Assembly (NCBI GenBank): GCA_900169235.1
Contig: FWCC01000199.1
Coordinates: 1-64,000 of the forward strand
Direction of reading: 5' to 3'
Length of the DNA: 64,000 nt
Origin: Zarea fungicola
Lineage: Eukaryota; Ascomycota; Sordariomycetes; Hypocreales; Cordycipitaceae
Shown here: positions 34,204 through 45,479 of the stretch, piece by piece
Numbering within the stretch: position 1 is the stretch's first letter
How the letters are laid out: the number at the start of each line of letters is the position of its first letter
The notes under the pieces: model-generated
What the model was told of the DNA's origin: nothing
Database searches by the model: none
Seen by the model: the letters and a program-made list of their open reading frames with translations, nothing else
Made by a program: the position numbers and the translations under genes

Positions 34204-35541
34204 CTACAAAGTCTTGTTCAGCCATGCAAAAATGGTGTGCGTCATTTCCTGCCCAGCCCCAGTCTGGCAGTGATACCCAGCCGTCCCATTAAAGTCGTGC
34301 AGCGTGCCCAAATCACCCAGCGCCTCCCTGAGCTGCGCAGGCTGTCCCGGCACAAAGGTCTCGTACTGCGCGTTGCCGATGAATACCGGCACCCTGATCC
34401 TGTCCACGAAATCGGCAACCTTGTACCCCTTAGCCTGCGTCAGAAACTCAAAGGGCGAGTGCGTGTAAAACGACCAGAGACCCTGGTCCAAGCCCCAAGC
34501 CGCCTTGGTGGTGAGTGAGCCGTCGTCGGCATGGCGGCGCTGGAGCAGCTGCCGGTCAAACTCATCCCGCTCACCGGCTTCAAAGAGGGATAAGAGGTCA
34601 GAGGGTACCGGCTGCGTGGCGCTTGCGTAAAAGTCCCAGATGCCGTCAATGGCGACGACGGCCTTGATGCGCTGGTCAAACGCCGCGGCGCGGAGGGCGA
34701 GCAGAGAGCCAAAGGAGTTGCCGAGGAGGGCGACGCGGTCGGTGTCCACGACGTCGGCTTTATTCTGGGAGAGCCAGTCGAGGACGGGCGCGGTGGCGTG
34801 CTCCCACTCGGGCGTGAAGCCTACATTTTGGTAGCGACGGACGGTGGGCTGGCCGGGGCCCTCGTACGTCATGCAGTTCCAGCCGCGGAGGAGCGCCGGG
34901 CTGCAGAAGCTGTGGTACGAGTCCTCCTGCGATGCGTCGAAGCCGTTGACGACGACTAGCGTGGGACGCTTCTCCTTTGCCGAGCTGTTGTTGCTGCTGC
35001 TGCTGCTGTCCTGCGTGCCGTACCAGATGGCTTCCACGGTATAGTTGCGCTTCGTGGGGATGCGCACGCGTTGTCCGGGCACAGGCAGCGCGGCAATGGC
35101 CTTGTCGAAAGCAGACGTCTGCTCCGCCCACAGGGCCATCAGCTCCGGGTTGCTCCAGTCGCTGTGTAGGAGAAAGTCGGCGCGGCGAAAGTAGTTGGAC
35201 GCGGAGAACCAGGTGTCGCGCACGTTGATGGCGTCGTACGCGCTGTCCGGGTCCTGGGCCTGGTGTTTTGTTTGGTTGGCCAGCTTGTAGAACTCGTGGT
35301 AGTAAGAGGTCATGTTGCCGGGGATGATGGTATTAGCCACGCCGAGAACGGGGCTGATGTCGGCGCCGCCGGTGAGGGCGAATTGGAGGGGTGTGAGCAG
35401 GAAGAAGTTGAAGGTAGGGTCGGAGCTCAGTGGGAGGGTTGGGTCCTGGGAGGAGGAAGATGAGTTGCTGGTGGCGGCGATGGGCTGTATGAACATGATG
35501 GCGGCGAGAATTTTACCTGTTAACATGGAAGTAGTTTTCAT
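34204..35541 (-). CDS. Secreted alpha/beta hydrolase, FrsA/DHPON-hydrolase-like
   Basis: Intact single exon of 445 residues. MKTTSMLTGKILAAIMFIQPIAA is a signal peptide. Several Asn-X-Ser/Thr sites and a Ser/Asn/Gln-rich stretch at about 175-190 follow. The helical N-terminal half precedes an alpha/beta hydrolase core. TLVVVNGFDAS is the oxyanion strand, and VALLGNSFGSLLALR (about 275) is the nucleophile elbow (G-x-S-x-G). FIGNAQYETFVP carries the acid region and GYHCQTGA the likely catalytic His. The arrangement resembles the 2,6-dihydropseudooxynicotine hydrolase/DUF1100 group, which cleaves C-C or ester bonds. The substrate is unknown. It shares a 506-bp promoter with a divergent Zn2Cys6 regulator, suggesting local control of a small catabolic or secondary-metabolite function. 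Confidence 0.85.
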   Translation of the reverse strand: MKTTSMLTGKILAAIMFIQPIAATSNSSSSSQDPTLPLSSDPTFNFFLLTPLQFALTGGADISPVLGVANTIIPGNMTSYYHEFYKLANQTKHQAQDPDSAYDAINVRDTWFSASNYFRRADFLLHSDWSNPELMALWAEQTSAFDKAIAALPVPGQRVRIPTKRNYTVEAIWYGTQDSSSSSNNSSAKEKRPTLVVVNGFDASQEDSYHSFCSPALLRGWNCMTYEGPGQPTVRRYQNVGFTPEWEHATAPVLDWLSQNKADVVDTDRVALLGNSFGSLLALRAAAFDQRIKAVVAIDGIWDFYASATQPVPSDLLSLFEAGERDEFDRQLLQRRHADDGSLTTKAAWGLDQGLWSFYTHSPFEFLTQAKGYKVADFVDRIRVPVFIGNAQYETFVPGQPAQLREALGDLGTLHDFNGTAGYHCQTGAGQEMTHTIFAWLNKTL

Positions 35542-36047
35542 TTTGGCAAGTAGTTTAGAAAATTTTGTTATTGAGATGGTGATCTTCTGTATCCAGTGAG
35601 AAGTCGCGAATGGATGTTTATTGAGATATCTCTGCGTTCTTCCATTTCTACTTATACTTGCGGCCTACAGGCTCCGTGGAGTATATTTGACATCACAACC
35701 TATAATCCTGATGCACCAAAACCCAGGATCACAACTTGAGGGTGGCAGGGCCACATCAACTAAACCGCAATGAGAGGCTGTTTTGCGATCGATGAGGCTG
35801 AGAAGCATACATCATGCGCTAAACCAGAAAAAGGGTAACTTTTGCGGTGAAAATGCTCCACTGATATGCGATCGGGAACGCTGTCATACTACTTCCGACG
35901 TCATCGTGGCTGAGGAAATGTCTCCGACTCTCCATCCCGGCAGCCTTATTCAGAGCCAATCTAAGCATATATTTAATGATCCCGCTATTGAACCGTATCC
36001 GGCACCAGTTCTGCGACAGGGCTTGAAGACCTCTCAAGTCGCAAACC
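35542..36047. promoter_or_regulatory. Shared divergent promoter, hydrolase / Zn2Cys6 regulator
   Basis: 506 bp between two start codons that point away from each other. Several CCG/CGG triplets occur, as zinc-cluster proteins prefer, but no clear symmetric CGG pair stands out by eye. Confidence 0.45.
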
Positions 36048-37739
36048 ATGCCCAACTATGGTCGCTCCGGGCGCTGCGTGACGTGTGAGCGGCGCCGCGT
36101 CAAGTGCGACGAGGCCAAGCCGGCTTGTTCACAATGCCGGCGGCTCCAGCTGGACTGTGGTGGCTACGCCAAGTCCTACACCTTTCGAAATGAGAACCAC
36201 AAGTTTTCCTCTTCCACTGCCGCGGTAAAGACCCGGCAGCAGCGCAGTCTGGGGGAGCGTGTTGTCAGGGACACACCAAGCCAGTCGAGGCTGACGGTGG
36301 CCGACGTCGCCGTGCCCTTCTTCCTGGTGCAGTATTCGGCTATGGGGCGGCGCCTCCCCGCTGCACGCGGCTTCTACGAGACACTGATTATGGTGTATGC
36401 TGCGCAAAGGGACGACTCGGTACTCTCGCTGGCAGTCTCGGCCACGGCAGAGAGGGTCTTTGCGCTGTGGACGGGCGAGGACAGAGAGGATCCGGCGCGG
36501 GCGCGTCACTCAATGCATTATGGCCAAGCAATCAGGGCTCTTGGCAAGGCGCTTCGCGAGCCAAAGGAGCGTAACAGGGCTGCAACAATCCTTGCGGTCC
36601 TGGCGCTGCATCTCTATGAGAATATCAGCGTTGTATACGACGGTAGGCAAGCGACGCCCATACACCATGAGGGGGCGTTGTCGTTGCTTCAACGGCCAAC
36701 TGCGGCGTCCTCGTCAGGAAACCTGGAGGATCTAGTCGGCACATACGTAAGGGGATTCGTACTGCACACGGAAATTGCCTCGGCGCTGCGGCAGAAGCGT
36801 TTGCTGCACCGCAATGCGCTCTCATATGTCGGCGGCCAGATATATCTACACTCTATTCCGGGTAATTTGAGCTCAACCTTGGACTACATCGGCGTGTCTG
36901 TCGCCCAACTTCAAGCAGGCTATATGCGACACGCATCAGGTCCTGCATCAATGCATCAATGCAATTATCGGATCGCAGAAGCTGCACGCATTGGTGAGCT
37001 CCTGAACGGATGGGAACAGAGCGTTCCGGAGTCTTGGCGACCGCGCAGACTGCTCAGCAGGCGGGATTTCAGCGATTCGCTACTGACGTATCAGGGAGGT
37101 TGCGATGTGTACCCGTCTTGCCAGGTTGCAACCTTGTGGAACTTGTGGCGATGTCACCGTCTCCTGCTTCTCAAAATCGCTCTCGAAGCAAGACAGCAAA
37201 TTTTGACCTTGCAAGCAGAGGCTCCTGAAGGCTTAGACGTCCCTTCCCCCAACAAAGAGGACGCTGCACGGAGCGGCGATGTACAAGAAATCGTGGACGG
37301 TATTTGCTACAGCGTACCGTTCTACCTCGGTAATCGCACGGAAGCTTCTGGCCTGCAAGACTTTGGTGATATGGAGATACTATTTCCAAGTCATCACTGG
37401 CTTGCAGAAGGGGACGCTTGGCGGCAGCAGGGCTCCCACGACATTGCGCTTTCGGAGGACGAACACCGCCGCCACATGCTTGCATACGGCGCATGGCACA
37501 TTATCAGCCCATTGAGCAACTTGCTAGAGCTGTTTGACGACAGCCTCGACGGACGGCTGGTGGCGAGCTCTCTGCGACCGGGCCAGCGAGAATGGGTTCG
37601 GACGCAGTTTTTGCGCGTTGCCACTTTGGTTCGCCTGCGCGGTCAGTCGTCTGCAAACACACAGGCTCCCGTGGAAACAGAGGCGGAGGATCTGGCGAGA
37701 CGGATTAGGGGGAGAGCGGTTTTTATGAGTGGCCCTTGA
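36048..37739 (+). CDS. Zn2Cys6 transcription factor
   Basis: Intact single exon of 563 residues. Residues 10-37 form the zinc binuclear cluster: Cys at 10, 13, 20, 27, 30 and 37 in CVTCERRRVKCDEAKPACSQ and what follows. The six-Cys spacing is standard. A basic linker follows, then a largely helical region to the C-terminus with no clear PF04082 signature, similar to the PF11951 group of fungal regulators. It is predicted nuclear, binding CGG-containing sites. It is transcribed away from the secreted alpha/beta hydrolase at 35541, which is the most likely target. The tail LARRIRGRAVFMSGP is basic. No lesion. Confidence 0.92.
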   Translation: MPNYGRSGRCVTCERRRVKCDEAKPACSQCRRLQLDCGGYAKSYTFRNENHKFSSSTAAVKTRQQRSLGERVVRDTPSQSRLTVADVAVPFFLVQYSAMGRRLPAARGFYETLIMVYAAQRDDSVLSLAVSATAERVFALWTGEDREDPARARHSMHYGQAIRALGKALREPKERNRAATILAVLALHLYENISVVYDGRQATPIHHEGALSLLQRPTAASSSGNLEDLVGTYVRGFVLHTEIASALRQKRLLHRNALSYVGGQIYLHSIPGNLSSTLDYIGVSVAQLQAGYMRHASGPASMHQCNYRIAEAARIGELLNGWEQSVPESWRPRRLLSRRDFSDSLLTYQGGCDVYPSCQVATLWNLWRCHRLLLLKIALEARQQILTLQAEAPEGLDVPSPNKEDAARSGDVQEIVDGICYSVPFYLGNRTEASGLQDFGDMEILFPSHHWLAEGDAWRQQGSHDIALSEDEHRRHMLAYGAWHIISPLSNLLELFDDSLDGRLVASSLRPGQREWVRTQFLRVATLVRLRGQSSANTQAPVETEAEDLARRIRGRAVFMSGP

Positions 37740-38014
37740 GGGCATCTGCTGTGGGACGTCTCGAAGCACAAGCTGCACGTTCGTAGCATTTAAATAATTA
37801 CATGGATTCAAGTTCAGATACAATATTTTTTAGAAGTAATTAAACGCATTTAATTTTAAAAGTTACGCCTGTAGACGTGGTGAAAGATCAGCCATTCCAG
37901 AGCACACCTTTTTGGCGGTCTGTGGGGCCTCGCAATAACCTCATCAGTGCAAAATTGCTCACCAGAAATCTAGCCCATTCAAAACCTCACGTCCACTCTC
38001 ACTGAACCACGAAA

Positions 38015-38513
38015 ATGAGCGACGAGGAAGACAACGGCCTCTTCAACATTAACCTCTCCGACGAGGAGCAGGAAGCCGCCGCAGAGAAAAAGGCCAAGCG
38101 CACGGGCCAGACAGAGGAAGAGTTTCAGGCCGTTCGCAAGACCTACGTGGCCAAGGTTGAGAACGGAGATGTGAGTGCCCTGTGCATTTATTTATTTGCA
38201 TATAATCATGCTTGAGTGGTGCAATACGGAGTCACCGCATTCTTGCAAGAGAAACATGGACTCTAATTCTGCCTAGATTTATAAACACATCAAGCTTCCC
38301 CTCCCCAAGGACGCGAGCAGGCTGGACATCCAAGAGGTCCTGCACGCCGTCGAGGAGCTCTACTTTTTCAGACGCTTTCAGGAGGCCGTTGAATTTAGCG
38401 CGCAAGTCCTTCAGGGAGAGTCGAGAGACGTCCTTGACAGTGACTCGCTGCAGCTGCTAGAAAAGTACGAAGCTAAGTGTAGGGCAAAGCTGGCCACCAA
38501 GACGCAAGCATAA
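38015..38513 (+). CDS. Conserved fungal acidic protein of unknown function (130 aa)
   Basis: Two exons: 38015-38170 and 38277-38513. The 106-bp intron has donor GTGAGT and acceptor CCTAG, phase 0. The start MSDEEDNGLFNINLSDEEQE is acidic. The middle is GQTEEEFQAVRKTYVAKVEN, then IYKHIKLPLPKD and LHAVEELYFFRRFQEAVEF, which looks like a single TPR-type helical hairpin. The ending is LLEKYEAKCRAKLATKTQA. No signal peptide or membrane segment, so probably nuclear or cytosolic. The pattern is familiar as a conserved single-copy gene of filamentous fungi, but I cannot name a function. Confidence 0.75.
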
Positions 38514-39333
38514 ATGATGTCCAAGTCAAAGACCACATCACTTGGTCAGTTGGCAGCTGTGACGCTATAAGCTCCAGAGGGCTTGGTTGCTTATACCGAA
38601 CTCTTGCGCGGTTACGCCTGATTAGCCACGCTTTGGCGGCCGGCTGGGTTGTCGCTTGGCCGTGGCCTTGCCTCTTGGGCTTCTAGTTACGTGTCATGAG
38701 CCGCTTCATCTATTTCATGCGACGGCAAAAAGACTTTACAGTGGCCACTGTCGTGAGATGAAGAACCTAGGTCCTTCAGCGACACCGAAACTTGAGGAAT
38801 CCTCTGTCGCGACGACATCACCTCCTGGTCCATGGTGCGGTTACTCATGGCGTCGGGGCGGCGGCAGTTGAGTCGGTACGCTGGATAGGTTGACTTTCCC
38901 AGACCACTTCTCAATATTGTAAAAAGTACCGGGATTCCGAAAGACGAAAAGGGCAGCGCGGTGGTGCCACTCTTCACATACCGCGTCGTTAGATGCGTGT
39001 CTGGTTAGAGCTGCAACCGTTACCTCCAATTACAAACTGACTATCAAGTTTCACTTCGCAAAGCAAAATAGAATACGGCTCTGAAGGCCATTTCAATCCA
39101 CGAGTAGTTGCCCCCCGCGCGCTTTACTTCTCTCTTTGTTTGCCGGATACTGTGCAACTGCAGACCGTGACGCTTTAATGGCGTCAAGCACTAGATTTAA
39201 AAAAAAAAAAAAANNAAAAAAAAAAAAAAAAAAGGCCAGACTGTATATAGCTTCTCAAACTCTCCCACTTTCCATCGCTGCCTTTAGGACCCCATGCGGC
39301 CTCCTCCTAGTGATGAGGACCTGCTGATGCTAT
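38514..39333. other. Intergenic with homopolymer and N bases
   Basis: No gene seen. A run of A from 39199 to 39233 contains two N at 39214-39215, marking unresolved sequence in the assembly. The true run length is unknown. Confidence 0.85.
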
Positions 39334-41543
39334 TCACGGCTGCTGCATAACAGATTCCATACCTTCTGTCACATCACCTTCCATAGGGCGCATCCAATCA
39401 AACGTATCCAGCAGGTCCAGGCTAAAGTCGTTCGCGTCGAGGCCCATTTCCGCCCCCCAGCTCATAAAGTCGCCGCCACCACCTCCCGGCTGCTCGACGG
39501 CGCGGGACGAATCCGGCGCCAGCACCTGGTCGAGCACGCGGCGGATGACATTGCGCACAAAGGACGTCTTCTTGTCCTTGCCGGGCACGAATGGCCTGAT
39601 CCAGCTCAGGAAGCCGTGAAACAGGCTCAGTTTCTGAATGAGCTCCGAGCGCGAGACGGCAGCCTCCGCCGCCTCGTCCGTGTTTGGCCGCAGCAGGTCG
39701 AGGCACAGGATCCCCGCGGCCGGCGCCGCGTACCCCAGCGCGAGCCACTCGGAGTCGTCGTGGAGCGAGGTCAGCCTGTCCTTGTGCGTCCAGATGACGA
39801 GCGTCGTGGACAGCATCTCCATGCTCACCCGGAGCAGGGCGGCGCTGAGGGTGACGTGCTCCGCCTTGTTGAGGAGGCGCTCGATGAAGAAGACGTTTTG
39901 CAGGGACTCGACGTGGATGAGGATCTTTGCAAACAGTTCCACGCCGCGGATGTCGTGCCTGTCTACGTGGTCGAGCTTAAAGCCCAGCCATGCTGGGAAA
40001 TTCGCCGTTGTCTCCTGTTGCCTTTTCCGAATGTTGCTATTATATGTCGCTGTTTAGTTTTTGGATTAAGGATTTATTTAGCTTTACTGCAGAATGCGAA
40101 ACGTACAGGATTTCCTCTTTATTCACGCACCCTCCAGCCTGGAGGCTAAGAGTCAGGATCGAGTCCCGAATGACGCCGAGACACGCTCGAGCCCGCAGCA
40201 GCGTGCTCGAGTAAATCGCGCCGAGCGTGTTCCAGCCGTCCGTGTCCACCATGTCATCACGCCAGGGTGTCTGGCCGAGCAGCACCTCGTCGGAGACGTC
40301 GAGCGGCAGCGGCGTGGAGACGAAGCGGTGCGAGAGCATGGGCGGCCAGCCGACAAACGTGGACACCACCTTGTCGCCGTGGAATATCTTGCCAAACAGG
40401 CGCCGCCTGATCTGCGTGCAGATACCCCTGTCAAGCATGCTGCCCTCTGTGGCGTGCAGACCGAGGTACGTCAGCAGGGCCATGGTTTCGCCATGTATTC
40501 TAACGTGCAGGATACCTAGGAAAGTAAAAGCACCAGTCAGCTTCTCAAATCGCATCGATGCGAGGCGTTTAGTACTCACTGTCATCCCCGGATACTACCG
40601 ACTCGAGACAACCCTCCCTGTACAAGAGGAACAAGAGGAGAGTGTTCGCGCTGGCCGTTTTTCTGGTAATTTCGACGCAGTCCCAGGCGCAGCTTTTATA
40701 GTCGAGGACGTTCGCGGTATAGTCGTGCTTGGAGCCGTCGTCGGGACCCTGGCGCAGCGCCATCGCGCCAAACGCCCAGTGCGTAAAGAGCATGCCCAGC
40801 CCTTCCCACCGCATTTTGGCCCCCGAGAAGCTTCCGAACCATTCCTTTGGGTCTGCGTAGTCCTCCAGCAGCGGCGTGGCGCTGTTGGCGCATAATTTGG
40901 TAGCAATCTCCAGCAGCGACTTGGTTGGTCGGTCCCCGTCGAGAAGCGCACCAAACGTGTCCCATAGCGAATCGTGCAGCCAGATGAGGGCGAGCCTGCA
41001 CCAAGGGTCGTTTGGATTTCGTTGGATCTTGAAAAGCTTGTACGCCTGATCTCTGGTCGGCACCGCGCGCAGGACTCTCATGGCTGCCTGGTACGTCCTC
41101 TCGTCATCCATCATGTGCGGCATGGACGTGCAGCCGTTGGACACCTCGGGCTGCTCAGAGACGTCTTCGGGGGCTTGCATAGAGGCCATTTTCGACTGCG
41201 TCTCGCGCATGGCATACCTATAGCTGGTGACGCCGAGATATCGTTCTTCGTTTGTGGGAGGTGTGAGAGGAACTGGTGTCGTCGCTCCGAATACTGGCTG
41301 CCGTGGCTGTTGCGTGGCTGGCTTTGATGCCGACGTTTTCTTGGGCGGTTTGGCAATCTTTTGAGCCACATAGACACAGTCGTTGGGGATTTCACTGGAT
41401 TTACAGCGTGAGCACACCGGCATGCGATGGTCACAGGCTACTTTGCGCCGGCGACACGGTTCGCATGCTTGTTGGCGGCCATTGCGCCGGCGAGGAGCTG
41501 TGCCTACGGCCGTTGGAGTCCATATTGGCGACAGCATCATCAA
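39334..41543 (-). CDS. Zn2Cys6 transcription factor with fungal TF domain
   Basis: Three exons on the minus strand (41543-40580, 40515-40103, 40014-39334) give 685 residues. The zinc cluster is near the N-terminus, Cys at 27, 30, 37, 44, 47 and 56, within ACEPCRRRKVACDHRMPVCS and the following RCKSSEIPNDC. A Pro/Thr-rich linker follows. The middle contains the fungal-specific TF region, with GLHATEGSMLDRGICTQIRR, IFHGDKVVSTFVGWPPML and RACLGVIRDSI, the order seen in PF04082 proteins. The C-terminal part is helical and ends with an acidic DLLDTFDWMRP stretch that could be an activation region. Intron 1 is clear (GTGAGT donor, CTAG acceptor). The donor of intron 2 (GTTTCG) is weak and was chosen because it keeps frame; a GTACGT two bases upstream does not. 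Confidence 0.8.
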
Positions 41544-41801
41544 AGACGGTTATTTCATAGATAAATATCGCCTCTGCACTATAAATGGCGGGGATGTGAG
41601 GTAAATTCTGCGACAAGCGAGTCCTGCTTCGTGACTGTTCTTGCCCGGCTTACACGGCGCTCGGCGCTCGGCGCTCAAGACGCCCTAATAATCAGGCTGG
41701 GCTCAGCAGACGTCACCCCGTTTCCGCCGAAAATAGAACGATGGCAGTTTTGAAATCCTCTCGGCCCATCTTCCAAACTGTTGCTATTTTCGGAGATACT
41801 T

Positions 41802-43409
41802 ATGCGGCTTATAAAATGTGCAAACCTGAATCTGGTGGAGGTGGCGGATTGTTCGACCGTCAAATATGCTATATTATCTCATACCTGGGAGGAGGGTGAG
41901 GAGGTCCAGTGGGATGAGTTTATTAACCAAACAGCAACAGCAAAAAGAGGCTGGGAGAAGATTAAAAGGGCGTGCAGTCTTGCTTTAGCTGATGGCTATG
42001 AGTTTTTGTGGTGTGATACGTGTTGTATCAATAAATCCAGCAGCGCGGAGCTGACCGAAGCAATTAATTCCATGTTTCCTTGGTATGCAAAATCAGGTAT
42101 CTGCTATGCGTATCTGGCCGACTACGACCAGTCCACGCCTGGCAGTACCATAGGAGCCTCGCGATGGTTTACAAGAGGCTGGACACTTCAAGAATTGATT
42201 GCGCCGACTCGGGTACGCTTCTATGATGCGTCCTGGACTGATATTGGTACCAAAGCGTCTCTATGCAACGATATTTCTGAAATCACCGGTATTGAGCAGA
42301 AAGTTTTACAGGCTTTGGAAGATCGCGATCTCAACGATATTCTGAGCCAGGTACCAGTCGCACGAAGAATGTCGTGGGCTGCCAGACGACAGACAACTCG
42401 GGTGGAAGACGTAGCTTACTGCTTGTTGGGTATATTTGGAGTTAACCTTCCCCTAGTCTATGGCGAGGGTGAACGTGCCTTTATCCGACTACAGGAAGAA
42501 ATCATCAAGGGCAGCAATGACCTTTCGGTCTTTGCGTGGCGATCCGCTGATTGCCCGTCATCAGACTCTTCTTGTGGCTGCTTCTCTGGAGTCTTTGCCA
42601 GTCATCCAAACAGCTTCCGGGATTCAGGCCATATCGATACAAGCACCAATTTGATTTTTGGGCCCAACTTTACCCTAACAAACAAGGGTATAAAAATCAA
42701 AACACGTCTCGAGGATTACGGGACGGCCGGTTTACACGGCATGCTCCTCAACTGCCATGATACTGCGAGGTCATCGAAAGACCAACTCGGCATCTTTCTC
42801 AAACACCAAGGCGCAAGCGTTTTTGCCCGCGCAAGACCACACGAGTTCATGACAATATCTTCCAGCAATAGTGGGTACAAGGCATTTTTCCTCAGTAGAC
42901 TACTTAGCCAGAGCATCGCGAAGTCGTTGCATAGCGCTCACCGGTGGGCATTCGTGATTCCCGACCTGCCATATCCATACTGCAACCAATGGACTACCAA
43001 CTTGGTGGAACCAAAGGCACTGTGGGACAGTGGGGAGCGAATTTTTATTACCGCCGGACTGGACGAATTTGTGGGATGTATTGAGTTCAAGGCGAAAGGC
43101 ACCCCATATGTAGACGCTGACAAGCAGATATTTCTGTTCTTTGGGTACGGTTACGGCCTGCAGCCATGGTTAAAAGTCATAACAGGGGAGTCAATGAGTA
43201 ATCTGAGTGACCTTCTTGGCAACTGGAAGAAGGTTGCTGAGAATCTGCTAGAGATACGTGATATGGGTAAACCCTTTTTTTCTATAGATCAAGGGGGTAC
43301 ATCTAGCTCTGGTCTTAGCCTTTCGCTCGTACACGGTATTAGAGACGGTGAACCTGTGTTTTTAATCGACTATCAAACAAAAAAGGAGCATTTTAGGTTA
43401 AGTAAATAG
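41802..43409 (+). CDS. HET-domain protein (heterokaryon incompatibility type)
   Basis: Intact single exon. I take the ATG at 41802 (MRLIKCANLNLVEV) because the family usually starts with MRLL-type sequence just before the domain; an earlier in-frame ATG lies at 41781. The product is 535 residues. The HET domain (PF06985) runs over about 1-220: KYAILSHTWEEGEEV, FLWCDTCCINK, RGWTLQELIAPTRVRFYD. It is followed by the usual RRQTTRVEDVAYCLLGIFG and LVYGEGERAFIRLQEEI. The rest has no NACHT, WD or ankyrin repeat, so this is a standalone HET protein. In fungi such proteins can trigger cell death on non-self fusion, but many have no known role. Its position in a gene-sparse block is typical. Confidence 0.9.
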   Translation: MRLIKCANLNLVEVADCSTVKYAILSHTWEEGEEVQWDEFINQTATAKRGWEKIKRACSLALADGYEFLWCDTCCINKSSSAELTEAINSMFPWYAKSGICYAYLADYDQSTPGSTIGASRWFTRGWTLQELIAPTRVRFYDASWTDIGTKASLCNDISEITGIEQKVLQALEDRDLNDILSQVPVARRMSWAARRQTTRVEDVAYCLLGIFGVNLPLVYGEGERAFIRLQEEIIKGSNDLSVFAWRSADCPSSDSSCGCFSGVFASHPNSFRDSGHIDTSTNLIFGPNFTLTNKGIKIKTRLEDYGTAGLHGMLLNCHDTARSSKDQLGIFLKHQGASVFARARPHEFMTISSSNSGYKAFFLSRLLSQSIAKSLHSAHRWAFVIPDLPYPYCNQWTTNLVEPKALWDSGERIFITAGLDEFVGCIEFKAKGTPYVDADKQIFLFFGYGYGLQPWLKVITGESMSNLSDLLGNWKKVAENLLEIRDMGKPFFSIDQGGTSSSGLSLSLVHGIRDGEPVFLIDYQTKKEHFRLSK

Positions 43410-44090
43410 TATACTTGGAAGTTATTATTAAGAGCGGAATTATTAACAGTAACTTATGACTTTGTTTAATTAATAAAGATCTAGACAATAGCTACCATAT
43501 TTGGGTAGACCGGGTGCGTGGTCGTGGTGCCTGGTTACAGTTCTTTCCTTGCAGCACTTTGCCATTGGTTACGAAGAAACGGGAGCGTAAGAAGATGGGA
43601 AAGTGTGGAGTGGAAAAGTGAAGGCAGTGGTCGTGATGAAGGGCAATTGGCCTTATACTGGTTTCTGAGATATTGGTTGTAAATTGGACCACCCACTAGA
43701 CAGTCTAGCGAATGGGCGTATTAGAAAACGGATGGCAGCGACACACTTGATACAGAGCTAACACTAGCCTTCAAGGCTCGAAACCAGCTGCCCGAATAGG
43801 AACAAAGCGGTTTGCCCGGCTGCTATGCGCCATTATCCCCAGACGCCCAGCGTCACGACGGGGCAAATACAACACCATGTTGATCATTGAGACGTGAGTG
43901 AAAATGGGCTTGCACTGCGATAGAAGATTTAATGGCAGCGTTCTCATCCTACAATAAATAAATAGCTTTCTGCTCAGCCATTTTGGTGTCCCGACTTACA
44001 TTTGTATTATCTCCATTTCTATAAACTTATAGCAATACCATCCTGGCAAAAAATAAGAAAAGAAGAAGAAGAAGAAGAATTAAACCAGAA
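43410..44090. other. Intergenic
   Basis: No gene seen. A GAA/AGA microsatellite (about 44054-44079) lies in the likely leader of the methyltransferase. Confidence 0.65.
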
Positions 44091-45061
44091 ATGTCCACAT
44101 CTACAGAAAGCGTCGCCATAGTCTATGGAAAAATCGCTTCTTTCGAGGACACACGTCTCGCCGAGCACCCCATGGAGCGTGAGCTCACTCTGCGCACCAT
44201 CCGCAACAATCTCCCTCCAACGTCTTCGTCTTCTCCAGTCAGAATCGCGGATATTGGCGGCGGTCCAGGCAAGATTGCCTTTCCTCTCGCCGACGACGGC
44301 CACCATGTGGACCTCGTCGACCTAACCCCCGAGCTCATCGCCATGGCGCGAGCCGAGCAGGACAAGCGCATCGCCGCGTCCAGCGACTCTGGTGGTGGTG
44401 ATGGTGATGGTGGTCTGCACCGTGGCCTGCTGCAGAGTATATCCGTCGGCAACGCCCTGCACACGTCGGACATCCTGCAGGCAGACTCATACGACGGCGT
44501 GCTTCTCCTAGGTCCGCTGTACCACTTGTTGGAAGAAGGGGAGCGCGTGACAGCTGTGGAGAATGCGCTGCGTCTCGCCAGGCCGGGGACGGGCGTGGTG
44601 TTTTGCGCGTTTGTCAGCGTGGCGGCGCATCTGAGGGACATTGCCGTGCGGGATCCGGGGAAGCTGGTCCGCGCCTCGGAGTTTTATGCCAAATATGTGA
44701 GTTCCCACAAACATCCAATCATGGAAACACACACACATATATAAGAAAGTGCTTACATTTATAGCTGCAAAATGGCAAATACGACGCATTCAAAGAATCC
44801 TTTGGCGTCGCCGTCCAGGGCCATCATACCTGCGCCGCCGATACGCGCGCCTTCTTGAGCACGCACTTTGCCGACAAGGCGGATCTCGTTGAACTTCGGT
44901 CGACAGAGGGCATTTTTGGAGGTGGTCTGGATTCCAAGCTAGAAGAAGCAGGTCCGGGTGTCGTCCAGGCCTGGGCCGACCTCATGTACGACCAGTTCTC
45001 GACCGGGGAAGAATTTCTGGGCTGCGCCGACCATCTCATTGCTGTCCTGCGCAGAAAGTAG
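44091..45061 (+). CDS. Class I SAM-dependent methyltransferase
   Basis: Two exons: 44091-44696 and 44765-45061. The 68-bp intron has donor GTGAGT and acceptor TATAG, phase 0. The product is 300 residues. Motif I, binding S-adenosylmethionine, is RIADIGGGPGKIAFPLA (about 50-66). The acidic motif II is VDLVDLTPELIAMA. YDGVLLLGPLYHLLEE is the post-II/motif III region, then ALRLARPGTGVVFCAF. A Ser/Gly/Asp-rich insertion lies between motifs II and III. No signal peptide, so probably cytosolic. The sequence resembles small-molecule methyltransferases of the Methyltransf_11/25 type; the substrate is unknown. No biosynthetic genes adjoin it. Confidence 0.87.
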
Positions 45062-45479
45062 TCATCTCATGCAGTCCTGCCCAGAAAGTGGCCATCTCAT
45101 TGCTATAAACAAGGATATGTGGGTGATTGCAAGCGAAATTCTGTTTACATGTAAATTTTCTCTATTTTGTTTATTGTTTGCATACAAATGGACGGTTCCG
45201 CCTGCTGAAAGTACATGTCCTCCTTCACCACCCCCGGAGCCGGCTACAACTCGACAGGAGTTGCCTCATTACATCGGCCCCGGCTGCCACCATCAGCAGA
45301 GCTGTATCCATTCCATTGCATGCACAGGAAATGATATCCCCTTCCATTGTATTGCGCCAATTTTATTCCCCACTCCACACATAGTGTTACAAGTTTCGTA
45401 AATGTAAATGGGTCCGCTCGATTCCCGTCGGTCGGTACCCAGTGATTAAATGTTAATCAAAGAAATGGCTTATGGGTGA
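45062..45479. other. Short intergenic, convergent 3' ends
   Basis: A near-duplicate of the last methyltransferase bases occurs just after its stop: GTCCTGCGCAGAAAGTAGTCATCTCATG resembles the following 30 bases. Otherwise 3' UTR only. Confidence 0.55.
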
